Assembly: GCF_023241715.1 (NCBI RefSeq)
Contig: NZ_JALQCW010000090.1
Location: 1 to 64,000, forward strand
DNA length: 64,000 bases
Direction of reading: 5' to 3'
Source: Pseudomonas morbosilactucae
Lineage (GTDB): Bacteria > Pseudomonadota > Gammaproteobacteria > Pseudomonadales > Pseudomonadaceae
The notes beneath the pieces are model-generated. The model had not been told where the DNA came from. It ran no database searches and was given only the letters and a program-made list of their open reading frames with translations. Of the stretch, positions 10,217 to 19,542 are shown in pieces (the stretch's first letter is position 1; each line of letters starts with the position of its first letter). The translations under genes and the position numbers were made by a program.

Positions 10217-10504
10217 ATGACTGAACGTAAACCCGAAGTGGTCATCACCTATTGCACACAGTGCCAGTGGCTGTTGCGTGCCGCTTGGCTGGCCCAGGAG
10301 TTGTTGAGCACCTTCAGTGACGACCTCGGCAAGGTCGCCCTTGAGCCTGCGACGGGCGGCACGTTTCGCATCACCTGCGACGGTGTGCAGATATGGGAAC
10401 GCAAGGCCGATGGCGGCTTTCCCGAAGCCAAGGTGCTCAAGCAGCGAGTGCGTGACCAGATCGACCCCCAGCGTGACCTGGGGCACAACGACCGCACTCA
10501 GTGA
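10217..10504 (+). CDS. SelT/SelW/SelH (Rdx) family protein, Cys form
   Basis: A 95-residue thioredoxin-like small protein. It starts MTERKPEVVITYCTQCQW; the CxxC motif is at Cys13 and Cys16, where animal relatives have selenocysteine, and the TFRITCDGVQIWERK core follows. The Rdx family is thought to act in redox biology, but the bacterial substrate is unknown. It is divergent from plpD (71-bp shared promoter region) and its 3' end overlaps the EamA gene by 7 nt in convergent orientation. Confidence 0.88.
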   Translation: MTERKPEVVITYCTQCQWLLRAAWLAQELLSTFSDDLGKVALEPATGGTFRITCDGVQIWERKADGGFPEAKVLKQRVRDQIDPQRDLGHNDRTQ

Positions 10505-11391
10505 GCGCTGGCTTCCGCTGCCACGTTGTTTTTCTGTGCGCTGCCCGATAACCGACTCGAGACCACGATCGCCACAATGATCAACGCGCCGCCCAGCAGC
10601 ATGCGCAGCGTGGGGTTCTCGTCGAACAGCAGCCAGGCCACGGTAATCCCGTAGACCGGTTCCAGGGCGAACACCACCGCCGCCGTGCGCGCCTTGATCA
10701 CCGCCAGGCTGGCGACGAACAAGCTATGGGCCAGGCCCGTGCAGAAAATCCCCAGGAGGCTGATCCACAGCCAGTCGATGGCGCGCACGGTGCTCAGCTC
10801 CGGAGCGGCAAAGGCCAGTAGGCACAGGGCGACCACCAGGTTCTGGCACAGCGCGGCCTGTACAGCGGGAACGCGGGAGGACGTGGCGCGGTTGTTCAGC
10901 GACAGCAGGCTGAACAGCAGGCCCGAGGCCACGGCCCACAGCAGACCGCTGGTGGCCTGGCTGGCCAGATCGAAGTCCGGCGTGACCAGGACCAGGCCGA
11001 CGCTGACCAGGGCCACAAGGACCATTTCGTTGAGGCGAATCCGCTCGCGGAAGATCAGGCCCTCAAGGATGACGGTGAATGCCGGGAAGCTGGCAAAGCC
11101 CAGGGTGGCGATGGCCACACCCGCGACTTTCACCGCGATAAAGAAACTCACCCAGTGCCCGGCCAGCAGCAGGCCGCTGAGCAGCAGGCGGCGCAGGTCG
11201 CCTGCGTTCATGGCTTGCCAGGACGTGCGGCTGGCCCAGCGGGCGAAGACGCTCAGGGCCAGCACCGCGAAGAGGGCGCGACCAAACACGATCACGGCCG
11301 GTGAGGCGGCGGCGAGTTTGCCGAATACGCCTGTAAGGCCGAACATCAGCGCGCCGATATGCAGGGCGCCAAGGGCAGTGCGCGGAGTCAT
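10498..11391 (-). CDS. EamA/DMT-superfamily transporter
   Basis: A 297-residue inner-membrane protein with about ten hydrophobic helices in two EamA repeats, the layout of drug/metabolite transporters (RhaT/RarD/YdcZ group). The first repeat begins 'LGALHIGALMFGLTGVFGKL' and the second begins after 'LLWAVASGLLFSLLSL'; each ends with a conserved 'EPV/EGLIF' type segment (ALEPVYGITVAWLLF). The substrate cannot be predicted. An AraC-type regulator lies upstream on the same strand with a 117-nt gap, so regulation by that neighbour is plausible. Confidence 0.88.
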   Translation of the reverse strand: MTPRTALGALHIGALMFGLTGVFGKLAAASPAVIVFGRALFAVLALSVFARWASRTSWQAMNAGDLRRLLLSGLLLAGHWVSFFIAVKVAGVAIATLGFASFPAFTVILEGLIFRERIRLNEMVLVALVSVGLVLVTPDFDLASQATSGLLWAVASGLLFSLLSLNNRATSSRVPAVQAALCQNLVVALCLLAFAAPELSTVRAIDWLWISLLGIFCTGLAHSLFVASLAVIKARTAAVVFALEPVYGITVAWLLFDENPTLRMLLGGALIIVAIVVSSRLSGSAQKNNVAAEASAH

Positions 11392-11508
11392 TGCAATCCT
11401 TAAATGCAGCGGGGCGAGTGCCCTTTAGGGTGTGTACAGGTAGGCGGACAGTCTACGGGCCCGGCGAGGAGGGCGTCTGTCGCCAGGCTCGCGTGTTTTG
11501 TCGACGGC

Positions 11509-12267
11509 CTAGCGCTTTCCCGCGGCACGGCGCAGGGCGCCCGGGGATGCGCCGAACTCCCGCAGCATGGCGGCGGCAAAGGCACTCTGGGAGCTGTAGC
11601 CGACCCGGCTGGCCACTTCGCCAATCGGCCAATCGGACTCGCGCAGCAACGCGGCCGCCTTGTGCAGGCGTCGGCTGCGGATGTAATCCATGGGCGTCTG
11701 CCCACATTCGGCCATGAAGCGTGCATGCAGGCGGGCGCTGGACAGGCCGGCGACCCGCGCCAGGTCGGCCACTTGCAGTGGGTAGGCCGCGTACTGGTCG
11801 ATGTGCTCATTGAGCGCCGCATACGGCAGGCGGCGGCCACCGATACTCGTCGCGGTGTTGCCGTTGAGGCTGGCCAGCAGCAAGACCGCGCCTTGCTGGG
11901 CGATCAACGGGTCATGCACCGGGCTTTGTGCCAGCCAACTGACCAATTGGCTTTGCGCGGGCGCCAGGGGCAGGCGGCCGGGGTGGTCGAGCAGGCGACG
12001 ACTGGCATCGGCGTGATCCCCCAGGGATTGGCCAAGCCATTGGTCACTGGGCACGTCCAGCACCAGGCAATGGCTGCCTTTGGGGCTGCCACAGGCATGA
12101 TGTGCGCCGCCGGGCACCACCATCAGGCTTTGCTGCACCACTTGGCTGCCCAGGCCGTCCACCTCGAAATCCAGGCGCCCGGACAGGCCGAACACCAGTT
12201 GCGCGTGTTCATGGCTGTGGGCGATCAGGTCGTGGCTGTAGTGGCGTAGCGTGAGGATTGCACCCAT
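11509..12267 (-). CDS. AraC family transcriptional regulator with N-terminal cupin
   Basis: A 252-residue regulator. The N-terminal half is a cupin-like sensor (HSHEHAQLVFGLSG, then 'VVPGGAHHACGS'). The C-terminal ~100 residues carry the two AraC helix-turn-helix motifs ('LQVADLARVAGLSSARLHARF' region and 'GEVASRVGYSSQSAFAAAMLR' region). The start is supported by AAGGAG 6 nt upstream of the ATG. That ribosome-binding site lies inside the left copy of the 68-bp repeat, which marks the edge of the polysaccharide island. It may control the EamA gene just downstream. The effector is unknown. Confidence 0.88.
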   Translation of the reverse strand: MGAILTLRHYSHDLIAHSHEHAQLVFGLSGRLDFEVDGLGSQVVQQSLMVVPGGAHHACGSPKGSHCLVLDVPSDQWLGQSLGDHADASRRLLDHPGRLPLAPAQSQLVSWLAQSPVHDPLIAQQGAVLLLASLNGNTATSIGGRRLPYAALNEHIDQYAAYPLQVADLARVAGLSSARLHARFMAECGQTPMDYIRSRRLHKAAALLRESDWPIGEVASRVGYSSQSAFAAAMLREFGASPGALRRAAGKR

Positions 12268-12273
12268 CCCGTT

Positions 12274-12341
12274 CTCCTTGGCAGACGGGCAGTTTACACC
12301 GGCTGCCGGGGTGTGGGCGCTGTCATGGGACTGCCGTATTT
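12274..12341. repeat. 68-bp direct repeat, left copy (island boundary)
   Basis: Matches 26396-26463 at 66 of 68 positions in direct orientation, differing only around 12310-12312. It begins with the reverse complement of the araC Shine-Dalgarno and ends at 'CTGCCGTATTT'. The sequence beyond each copy diverges, although 'TGTGTCAT' recurs a few bases downstream of both. See the right copy and the first finding. Confidence 0.92.
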
Positions 12342-12731
12342 ACTGGCGTAGGTTGGGGCAACAACCTGTGTCATTTGCTTAGCCTATTAGATAGCTTGTA
12401 ATGCGGCAAAGAAGAGCTGCTGCACACCTGGTCTAGAGGATGCGTTGAATCTAGGAGTAGTCAGATCACGAGTCTTGCGACGGCTCGCATATGAACGACC
12501 GCTGTCTAGGCCGTGATTGGATCTATCCCGATCTCGGCCTGATCACCTCTGGTCAATAGGTTGAATCTCTCTGATTTTCGACACCGCTCATCGTGATGAG
12601 CACGAAGATATCCGGGACATCTAGGGCATTTCGATGCTATATTTTTCCGTTTTTGGCTTGATGGGTTGTCAGGATAAAATTGGTGCTGCCAGCCTTTTGA
12701 CGAGTGCCCATTACAACAGGTTCAACGCCTT
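12342..12731. other. Gene-free leader of the polysaccharide island
   Basis: About 390 bp between the left repeat and manC with no convincing gene on either strand. It contains an imperfect palindrome (GCTCATC at 12586-12592, GATGAGC at 12595-12601) and a possible promoter close to manC. The ops/JUMPstart core (GGCGGTAG) seen before many polysaccharide operons was looked for and not found. Confidence 0.6.
12653..12680 (+). promoter_or_regulatory. Possible sigma-70 promoter for the polysaccharide operon
   Basis: TTGGCT (12653-12658) and TAAAAT (12675-12680) with a 16-nt spacer, about 50 nt before manC. It is the best match in the leader but is a weak prediction based on consensus only. Confidence 0.35.
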
Positions 12732-14180
12732 ATGAAAGTAGCTGCTCAAATCCAGCCGGTCGTCCTCTGTGGCGGTTCAGGTACGCGTCTATGGCCTCTT
12801 TCGCGATCAGGTTTTCCAAAACAGTTTCTCTGCTTAGTGGGCAATAGCAGTCTGTTTCAAGAGTCTGTAAAGCGTCTTCTTGGCGATAGTAAAATCAGTG
12901 ACGCCATTGGCATGCCTTATATTGTCTGCAACGAAGAGCATCGCTTTTTGGCGCAGGAGCAATTGCGTGAAATAGGTGTTGAGAGTGCCACTTTTCTTCT
13001 TGAACCTGTAGGACGGAACACCGCGCCCGCGCTGACACTGGCTGCGTTGGCCGCACGTGATGCGGGTGCAGACCCGATTCTCGTGGTCACACCTGCTGAT
13101 CAAACCATCGGAGATGATGACGCTTTTCGTCTCGCTATGCAGCAAGCAGTTGGTTCGGCGGCTACGGGGAGTATCGTCATTCTTGGGATTTCTCCCGATA
13201 GGCCTGAAACCGGCTATGGCTACATCAAAGTAAAGCCTTGCGCAGCTACTGTGGCAGCTGTTGAGCGCTTTGTTGAGAAGCCGGATATGCCGACTGCCCA
13301 AGCCTATCTTAATGAGGGGGGCTACTACTGGAATGCGGGCTTGTTTGTGCTAAAAGCTTCCGTATGGCTGGCTGCTTTGGAGACTTTTCGCCCAGATATT
13401 CTTCAGGCTACGACAGCCGCTTGGGCTAAAAAGAATAGTGACGGTGCCTTTGTTCGCCCCGATCGGGCATCGTTTGAAGCAGTGCCCAGTGAATCAGTCG
13501 ATTACGCAGTTATGGAGAAATGCCCAAGCAGTATTTTTCCTATCGAGATGGTGCCACTGGATGCTGGCTGGAGTGATTTGGGGGCCTGGGATGCGGTTTG
13601 GGGTGTATCGCCCAAGGATGAGCAAGGCAACGCTTTTCAGGGGGATGTACTGATTAGTGATAGTCGGAACTCGCTCGTGCACGCTAACAGTCGCCTAGTT
13701 GCCTTAGTTGGTGTGAAGGACTTGATAGTGGTCGAAACCCCTGATGCTGTTCTGGTCGCTGACAGAACTCGTAGTCAAGAGGTTAAGTATATAGTGGACA
13801 AACTTAACCAAGAGTCTCGCGAAGAACGCAACCTCCATCGCAAGGTTCATCGCCCTTGGGGCTGGTATGACAGCATTGACGAGGGTAGTCGTTTCAAAGT
13901 GAAGCGCATAATGGTCAAGCCAGGTGCCAGTTTGAGTCTGCAGAAACACCATCACCGCGCCGAACATTGGATTGTGGTTCAGGGGACCGCCGAAATAACG
14001 TGTGGTAGTGAGATCCTGCTGCTTACAGAAAATCAGAGTACTTATATTCCTTTGGGGGAAGTTCACCGTCTTTCTAATCCTGGCACCATTCCGCTGGAAA
14101 TTATTGAAGTGCAGTCTGGTAGTTATCTGGGAGAAGACGACATCGTGCGTTTCGAAGATGTTTATGGGAGAAGCCATTGA
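12732..14180 (+). CDS. manC: Mannose-1-phosphate guanylyltransferase / mannose-6-phosphate isomerase
   Basis: A 482-residue bifunctional type II PMI/GMP (ManC/AlgA/WbpW/CpsB class) that interconverts fructose-6-P and mannose-6-P and makes GDP-mannose from mannose-1-P and GTP. The pyrophosphorylase signature 'GGSGTRLWPLSR' is at residues 14-25, with 'RFVEKP' and 'YYWNAGLF' further on. The C-terminal cupin isomerase domain has RPWGWYD and 'SLQKHHHRAEHWIV'. It is the first gene of the island; its stop overlaps the next start by 4 nt. GDP-mannose feeds Gmd and Fcl downstream. The phosphomannomutase step is not encoded here and must come from elsewhere (for example AlgC). Confidence 0.95.
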   Translation: MKVAAQIQPVVLCGGSGTRLWPLSRSGFPKQFLCLVGNSSLFQESVKRLLGDSKISDAIGMPYIVCNEEHRFLAQEQLREIGVESATFLLEPVGRNTAPALTLAALAARDAGADPILVVTPADQTIGDDDAFRLAMQQAVGSAATGSIVILGISPDRPETGYGYIKVKPCAATVAAVERFVEKPDMPTAQAYLNEGGYYWNAGLFVLKASVWLAALETFRPDILQATTAAWAKKNSDGAFVRPDRASFEAVPSESVDYAVMEKCPSSIFPIEMVPLDAGWSDLGAWDAVWGVSPKDEQGNAFQGDVLISDSRNSLVHANSRLVALVGVKDLIVVETPDAVLVADRTRSQEVKYIVDKLNQESREERNLHRKVHRPWGWYDSIDEGSRFKVKRIMVKPGASLSLQKHHHRAEHWIVVQGTAEITCGSEILLLTENQSTYIPLGEVHRLSNPGTIPLEIIEVQSGSYLGEDDIVRFEDVYGRSH

Positions 14181-15343
14181 AAATTGCTGTTGCCGGTCTT
14201 GGCTACGTGGGGTTGGCCAACGCTGTTCTTCTTGCCCAGCACAACGAAGTAGTGGCAGTTGATCTTGTCCCAGAAAAAGTGGCGTTGTTGAATCGCGGTG
14301 AATCACCAATCGATGATGCTGATATTCAAAAAATTCTTGCACTGAAGTCGATTAATTTTGTCGCCACTTTGGATAAAGCTGAGGCCTATAAAGGGGCAGA
14401 CTTTGTCATCATCGCTACGCCAACAGACTATGATCCCGATAGTAACTATTTCAATACGCAATCCATCGAAAATGTTATTCGTGATGTAATAGCTATCAAC
14501 CCTAAAGCGGTCATGGTTATAAAGTCCACCGTGCCTGTAGGTTATACAGCCCGTATTGGTCAGGTGTTGAATACAAAAAATCTTATTTTCTCCCCCGAAT
14601 TTCTACGCGAGGGCAAGGCCCTCTATGACAATTTATACCCCAGTAGAATCATTATAGGAGAGCAATCGGAGCGGGCTAATGTCTTCGCTAGACTCTTGCA
14701 GCAAGGTGCCATCAAGCAGGATGTTCCGGTACTTTTTACTAATAGTACCGAAGCTGAGGCCGTTAAGCTATTTGCGAATACCTATCTTGCGATGCGTGTA
14801 GCCTTCTTCAATGAGCTAGACACTTATGCAGCTACTCATGATTTGGATACTAGTCAGATCATCGAGGGGGTTTGTTTGGACTCAAGGATTGGTGGGCATT
14901 ACAACAATCCCAGCTTTGGTTACGGTGGATATTGTTTGCCGAAAGACACCAAGCAATTGCTGGCTAACTATAATCAGGTCCCCCAGTCGCTTATAGGTGC
15001 CATTGTTGACGCTAATCGAGCCCGCAAAGATTTTATCAGTGAGGATATTTTGCGGCGTAAACCTAAAACTGTAGGGATCTACCGTTTGGTCATGAAAGCT
15101 GGCAGTGATAACTGGCGGGCAAGTAGTGTTCAGGGTGTGATGAAGCGCCTCAAAGCAAAAGGAGTAGAGGTGATTGTTTATGAACCTGCTTTGAGTGAAG
15201 AGCGCTTCTTTGGTTCTGAAGTTATCAAGGACCTCTCTAGCTTCAAAAAGCGCAGCGAAATTATTGTCGCTAACCGCCCAAGTGAAGAGGTTAAAGATGT
15301 ATCCGAAAAAATATATACCCGGGATTTATTTGGGGCGGACTGA
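14177..15343 (+). CDS. ugd: UDP-glucose 6-dehydrogenase
   Basis: A 388-residue nucleotide-sugar dehydrogenase, NAD-dependent, converting UDP-glucose to UDP-glucuronate in two steps. The N-terminal Rossmann motif GLGYVGLANA is at residues 7-16. 'FSPEFLREGKAL' and the catalytic-cysteine motif GYGGYCLPKDT (Cys253) are present, and the length equals the short Ugd class of enteric bacteria. The start is TTG at 14177, overlapping the manC stop (TTGA), which indicates translational coupling. The GDP-mannose dehydrogenase AlgD is a relative, but the short length and overall pattern favour Ugd. The product suggests a glucuronic-acid residue in the glycan. Confidence 0.88.
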   Translation: MKIAVAGLGYVGLANAVLLAQHNEVVAVDLVPEKVALLNRGESPIDDADIQKILALKSINFVATLDKAEAYKGADFVIIATPTDYDPDSNYFNTQSIENVIRDVIAINPKAVMVIKSTVPVGYTARIGQVLNTKNLIFSPEFLREGKALYDNLYPSRIIIGEQSERANVFARLLQQGAIKQDVPVLFTNSTEAEAVKLFANTYLAMRVAFFNELDTYAATHDLDTSQIIEGVCLDSRIGGHYNNPSFGYGGYCLPKDTKQLLANYNQVPQSLIGAIVDANRARKDFISEDILRRKPKTVGIYRLVMKAGSDNWRASSVQGVMKRLKAKGVEVIVYEPALSEERFFGSEVIKDLSSFKKRSEIIVANRPSEEVKDVSEKIYTRDLFGAD

Positions 15344-15394
15344 GTTTTTAAGTAGGTTCGAAATGATTTTCGCTATTAAATGGCAAGGCAGTTA

Positions 15395-16703
15395 ATGAAT
15401 TTTATATCCCAAATACGCCTCCTGAAAAAACATGTAGAGTTTAGACGCTATGTCGCCAATACCTCATGGCTCATGGGTGAAAAGATTTTGCGCATGTTTG
15501 TCGGCTTATTTGTTGGTGTTTGGATTGCGCGCTATTTGGGGCCGGAGCAGTTTGGTCTTTTTAGTTATGCGCAGAGCTTTGTTTTTCTGTTCACGGCCAT
15601 TGCTACTTTAGGTTTGGATAATGTTGTAGTGCGAGAGTTGGTAAGAGACCAAACCCGTGAGGATGAGTTGCTGGGAACTGCATTTGTTCTAAAAATAATT
15701 GGGGCTGTGCTAGTCTTTCCATTAATTTGGTTGGCTTTGCAGTTTACCAGTAATGATGCATATACCAAATTGCTAGTCTTTATTATTGTTTCGGCAACTA
15801 TTTTTCAGAGTTTTAATGTGATTGATTTTTACTATCAGTCGAAAGTTCTTTCTAAATATGTTGCTTTGGCAAATAGTGTTGTTTTGGGGGCGTCTAGTCT
15901 CATAAAAATTATTCTTATTTTAAATAATGCTCCATTAACAGCATTTGCAATGATGTTCAGTTTTGATGCTTTGGTGCTTTCAATAGGTTTGATTTTTTTC
16001 TATGAGAAAAGATCTGGGCAAAGGGTTTTGCGGTGGTCATTCAGTAAAAATACGGCGATATATTTGATTAAAGAGTCTTGGCCGCTGATTCTTTCAAGCG
16101 TTTTTGTTTCCCTGTATATGAGAATTGATCAGATAATGATTAAGGAAATGCTGGATGCAGAAGCTGTCGGTCAGTATGCCGCAGCGGTGCGTTTGAGTGA
16201 GGCTTGGTACTTTATCCCAATGGCTATCACAAGCTCGATTTTTCCTGCGATCATTAACGCTAGGAAAGTTAGTGAAGAACTCTACCTTCAGCAACTTCAA
16301 AGGCTTTACACATTGATGGTTTGGTTGGGGATTTCAATTGCATTGCCAATGACTTTTTTAAGTGAATGGATAGTAAGCTTTTTATATGGAGACTCGTATC
16401 AGAAGGCGGCAGATATTTTAATGATTCACGCTTGGGCCGGGATTTTTGTTTTTCTTGGTGTGGCAAGTGGGAAGTGGCTAATAATTGAAGGCATGGTAAT
16501 GGTGTCTTTTTTTAGAGTTTTGGCGGGTGTTATTATAAGCATAATTTTGAACTTTATAATGATACCGTCTTATGGCGTAGTGGGTGCTGCAATATCAATT
16601 CTTGTGTCACAAGCAGTAGCAGCTTACGGTTACGATTTTTTTTGATCATCGTACTAGGGCATGTTTTTTCATGAAGACAAAATCATTGATTCTGAGGTTC
16701 TAA
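15395..16703 (+). CDS. wzx: Wzx-type O-unit flippase, last codons shifted by a T8 tract
   Basis: Polytopic inner-membrane protein of the MATE/MVF-type polysaccharide flippase family; it flips undecaprenyl-linked oligosaccharide to the periplasm. Typical start region 'NTSWLMGEKILRMFVGLFVG' and 'ARYLGPEQFGLFSYAQ', about twelve hydrophobic helices. ATG 15395 has AAGG 6 nt upstream; ATG 15380 has none. As written the frame ends at 16645 (416 residues) inside a run of eight T (16636-16643). With seven T it continues as 'DHRTRACFFMKTKS...' to a TAA at 16701-16703. That tail matches the usual Wzx ending, and the stop falls 5 nt before the next ATG. The T8 tract is therefore probably an indel, real or technical. 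The region is strongly AT-rich. Confidence 0.85.
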
Positions 16704-16708
16704 GTTTT

Positions 16709-17353
16709 ATGAATTTTAAAAAAGCTATAGAGGTTTTTCGTAATCCAAAACTTTCAATTTTTCTGCTTGGGTCAGCTTCGTCAGGATATTTGAGAGATAT
16801 TGGTTGGGTTAACAGTTTTAATAAAAAAATTCCTGTTGATGTTAATGGCGGAGCTGTTCCTTGGGTAACATATCCATTTATAGATTTCATTAAAGATCGT
16901 CTTTGTGGTGTTGATAAGCTGTTTGAGTATGGTTCGGGCAATTCAACTTTTTTTTATTCAAGTTATGTTGTTGCAGTGTATGCGGTAGAGCATGACGCCG
17001 ATTGGTATGAATATATATCAAAAAAAGTTCCAGATAACGTAAGTGTTTCTTTCGAGAGTCTTGAGGTTAATGGTGCATACTGCCGGCGAGCTGCAACCTC
17101 TGGTAATAAGTATGATCTTATTGTTGTAGATGGGCGAGATCGGGTTAATTGTGTTGTTAACTCGTTGGGGGCGTTGTCGGATAAAGGAGTGATTGTACTT
17201 GATGATAGTGAAAGAGACCGTTATCAGGAGGCTATAATTTTTATGTTGGATAATGGATTCAGAAAAATTGATTTCTGGGGGGTTTCTCCAGGGCTTTTGT
17301 ATAAAAAGAACACGACTATTTTTTATCGAGATGGAAATGCACTGGGTATTTAA
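16709..17353 (+). CDS. SAM-dependent methyltransferase-like protein
   Basis: A 214-residue protein with a class I methyltransferase-type fold. The glycine motif 'LFEYGSGNSTFFYSS' follows the N-terminal part, then 'YAVEHDADWY' (the acidic end of the second strand) and 'YDLIVVDGRDR'. Relatives occur in polysaccharide loci, but their acceptors are not known to me. ATG 16709 is chosen over the longer 16661 start. It follows the restored wzx stop by 5 nt and has GAGG upstream, and the 16661 start would lie inside the true wzx tail. Codon use is AT-rich like its neighbours. It could methylate a sugar of the O-unit, which is an inference. Confidence 0.7.
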   Translation: MNFKKAIEVFRNPKLSIFLLGSASSGYLRDIGWVNSFNKKIPVDVNGGAVPWVTYPFIDFIKDRLCGVDKLFEYGSGNSTFFYSSYVVAVYAVEHDADWYEYISKKVPDNVSVSFESLEVNGAYCRRAATSGNKYDLIVVDGRDRVNCVVNSLGALSDKGVIVLDDSERDRYQEAIIFMLDNGFRKIDFWGVSPGLLYKKNTTIFYRDGNALGI

Positions 17354-17384
17354 TTTTAATTTTTCATCAGGTGTAACATTTTAA

Positions 17385-18302
17385 ATGTACCCGTCTCCGA
17401 TTGTTTTGTTTGTTTATAACCGCCTTGATCATACGGTTAGAACTGTTGAAGCATTGCTTGATAATGAATTAGCGAATCAAAGTGATTTGTTTGTTTATTC
17501 AGATGGAGCTAGAACTTCTCAGGTTGAGTCGCAGGTTTCAGCAGTTCGAGATTATGTAAGGAATATAACAGGTTTTAAGTCGTTGACGGTGATTGAGCGA
17601 GAGGCTAATCTCGGCCTTGCAAAAAATATTATTGACGGTGTAACTTCTGTCGTTAGAAAGTACGGGAGGGTTATAGTCCTAGAGGATGATATAGTCACAA
17701 GTCCAGCTTTTCTAACATTTATGAATCAGGCTCTCGATTGTTATCACGATGATAGCAAGGTGTGGCATATTTCTGGTTGGAATTACCCGATTGATACTGA
17801 CGCTTTAGGGGATGTGTTTCTCTGGCGTGTTATGAATTGTTGGGGGTGGGCAACTTGGGCTGACCGTTGGGCGTACTTTGAGAAAAGTCCCGAGAAACTT
17901 GTTCGATCATGGTCTTCTGAGAAAAAATACCATTTTGATTTGTATGGTTCAGGTGTTTTTTGGCCTCAAGTTGAAAGGAATGTTTCAGGGGAAATTAATA
18001 CATGGGCAGTTTTTTGGTACTCCACAATTTATGAACATCAGGGATTGTGTCTAAATCCTTCCGTTTCCTATGTTCAAAATATTGGGAATGATGGTAGTGG
18101 CGTTAATTGTGGTAGTGATTCAAGTTATTTTTTACATGATTTAAATGATTCTAAAGACGTTGATTTTTCTGTGGATAGGGTTGAGTCGAGTTTTGCTGTT
18201 CATAATGTTATTAAATTCTACAAAAAACAAAATCGACCTGTCTGGATTCGTGCAATTAACAAAATTGGCAGGTTGGTTTTTGGAATAACGTTTATTAAAT
18301 GA
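17385..18302 (+). CDS. Glycosyltransferase, GT-A fold (family 2/13-like)
   Basis: A 305-residue putative glycosyltransferase. It starts 'SPIVLFVYNRLDHTVRTVEALL', a GT-A nucleotide-binding opening. The acid cluster 'VLEDDIVTSPAFLTFMNQAL' would bind metal and nucleotide, as in GNT-I-like proteins. The later motif 'WRVMNCWGWATWADRW' is typical of this group in O-antigen and capsule loci. The start has no strong ribosome-binding site. Its stop overlaps the next start (ATGA). Donor and linkage cannot be assigned. Confidence 0.8.
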   Translation: MYPSPIVLFVYNRLDHTVRTVEALLDNELANQSDLFVYSDGARTSQVESQVSAVRDYVRNITGFKSLTVIEREANLGLAKNIIDGVTSVVRKYGRVIVLEDDIVTSPAFLTFMNQALDCYHDDSKVWHISGWNYPIDTDALGDVFLWRVMNCWGWATWADRWAYFEKSPEKLVRSWSSEKKYHFDLYGSGVFWPQVERNVSGEINTWAVFWYSTIYEHQGLCLNPSVSYVQNIGNDGSGVNCGSDSSYFLHDLNDSKDVDFSVDRVESSFAVHNVIKFYKKQNRPVWIRAINKIGRLVFGITFIK

Positions 18303-19542
18303 AAATTCTAATTGTAAGTTCGTCGGACATTGAAGGCGGCGCTGCACGGGCTGCTTATCGCTTACACCGATCTTTGATTTTTCAAGGTCTAGAAGTGGAT
18401 ATGTTGGTTCAATCCCGTGACAGTGATGATTATACCGTGCACGGACCCGCTTCAAAAGTGCAGAAAGTTATTAGTCGGCTACGCCCATTTTTGGATTCAT
18501 TGCCAGTTCGAAGTTACAAAAAACGCACAGCAACCCTTTTTTCTCCTGCTTGGGTGCCTTTTGGTGGAGTTGTTGATCGGATAAATAGACTCAATCCTGA
18601 TGTTGTTCACCTTCACTGGATTGCAGGTGGCATGCTGCGTATTGAGGATTTGGTGAGGATTGAGGCCCCTATAATTTGGTCTTTACATGATATGTGGCCT
18701 TTTACGGGCGGATGTCACTATGATGAAGAGTGTGGTGAATTTAAGCAGTCGTGTGGTAATTGCCCTGTGCTTCAGTCGCGGAAAGACAACGATCTGAGTC
18801 GTAGTGTGTTTTTACGAAAAGTTCGAAGCTTTAATAAGAAGAAAAATATCACAGTAGTTGGAGTAAGTCAGTGGCTTGCTAATGAGGCCGCCTTAAGCGT
18901 CGCTTTCTCTGGTCATAGAGTTGTTAGTTTGCCCAATCCGATTGATACCAAAGTTTTTGCTCCTTTTGATCGTGCACAAGCCCGATACTTGCTAAATTTA
19001 CCATGTGATAGTAAGTTGGTTTTATTTGGTGCTATGAATGCTACTAGTGATCCAAGAAAAGGATTTGAAGAACTAAGCCAAGCGTTGAACGGGCTGCCAG
19101 ATGACATTGAGTTAGTTGTGTTTGGCTCTGGCCGGCCTTTGGCGGGGGGCAGCTTTAAGCAAAGGTCTCATTTTCTTGGGCGCTTGCATGATGATGTTGC
19201 ATTACGGCTGCTCTACAGTGCCGTTGATGTTATGGTTGTTCCGAGCAAACAGGAAGCTTTTGGACAGACGGCATCGGAATCCATGGCTTGTGGCACTCCT
19301 GTTGTCGCCTACGCGACAACAGGTCTGTGGATATAGTTGATCATGAAATTAATGGTTATTTAGCGCAGCCATCATCAGTTCATGATTTGACTGCAGGGAT
19401 TTTGTGGGTGCTTGAGCATCCTGATTATGAGTCGATATCTCGCTCGGCTAGAACAAAAATTGTCACAAGTTTTGATTCTGAAGTGGTTGCAAAAAAATAT
19501 ATTAATCTCTATGAGTCTGTTCTCGAAAAGGAAATGGAATGA
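18299..19542 (+). pseudogene. GT4-family glycosyltransferase, broken by a 1-nt frameshift
   Basis: GT-B fold glycosyltransferase. The first frame (18299-19336) starts 'MKILIVSSSDIEGGAARAAYRL', has the central 'HDMWPFTGGCHYD...CGNCP' segment seen in WcaC-like enzymes, and ends in the donor-site motif 'PSKQEAFGQTASESMACGTPVVAY'. It then stops after 'ATTGLWI'. The remaining ~70 residues lie in the next frame (from 'DIVDHEINGYLAQP' to the stop at 19540-19542). Adding one G near 19326 (CTGTGG to CTGGTGG) gives '...ATTGLVDIVDHEINGYLA', which is the normal family reading and a 413-residue protein. The true 3' end overlaps the gmd start (ATGA), so the intact gene was translationally coupled to gmd. 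Either a recent mutation or a sequencing error. Confidence 0.85.

Noticed and set aside
12342..12731. ops/JUMPstart element before the polysaccharide operon
   Set aside because: The GGCGGTAG core was searched by eye on both strands of the leader and not found.
16661..16708. ATG 16661 as the start of the methyltransferase-like gene
   Set aside because: This stretch is the true 3' end of wzx when the T8 tract is read as T7; the ATG at 16709 is next to the restored stop and has GAGG upstream.
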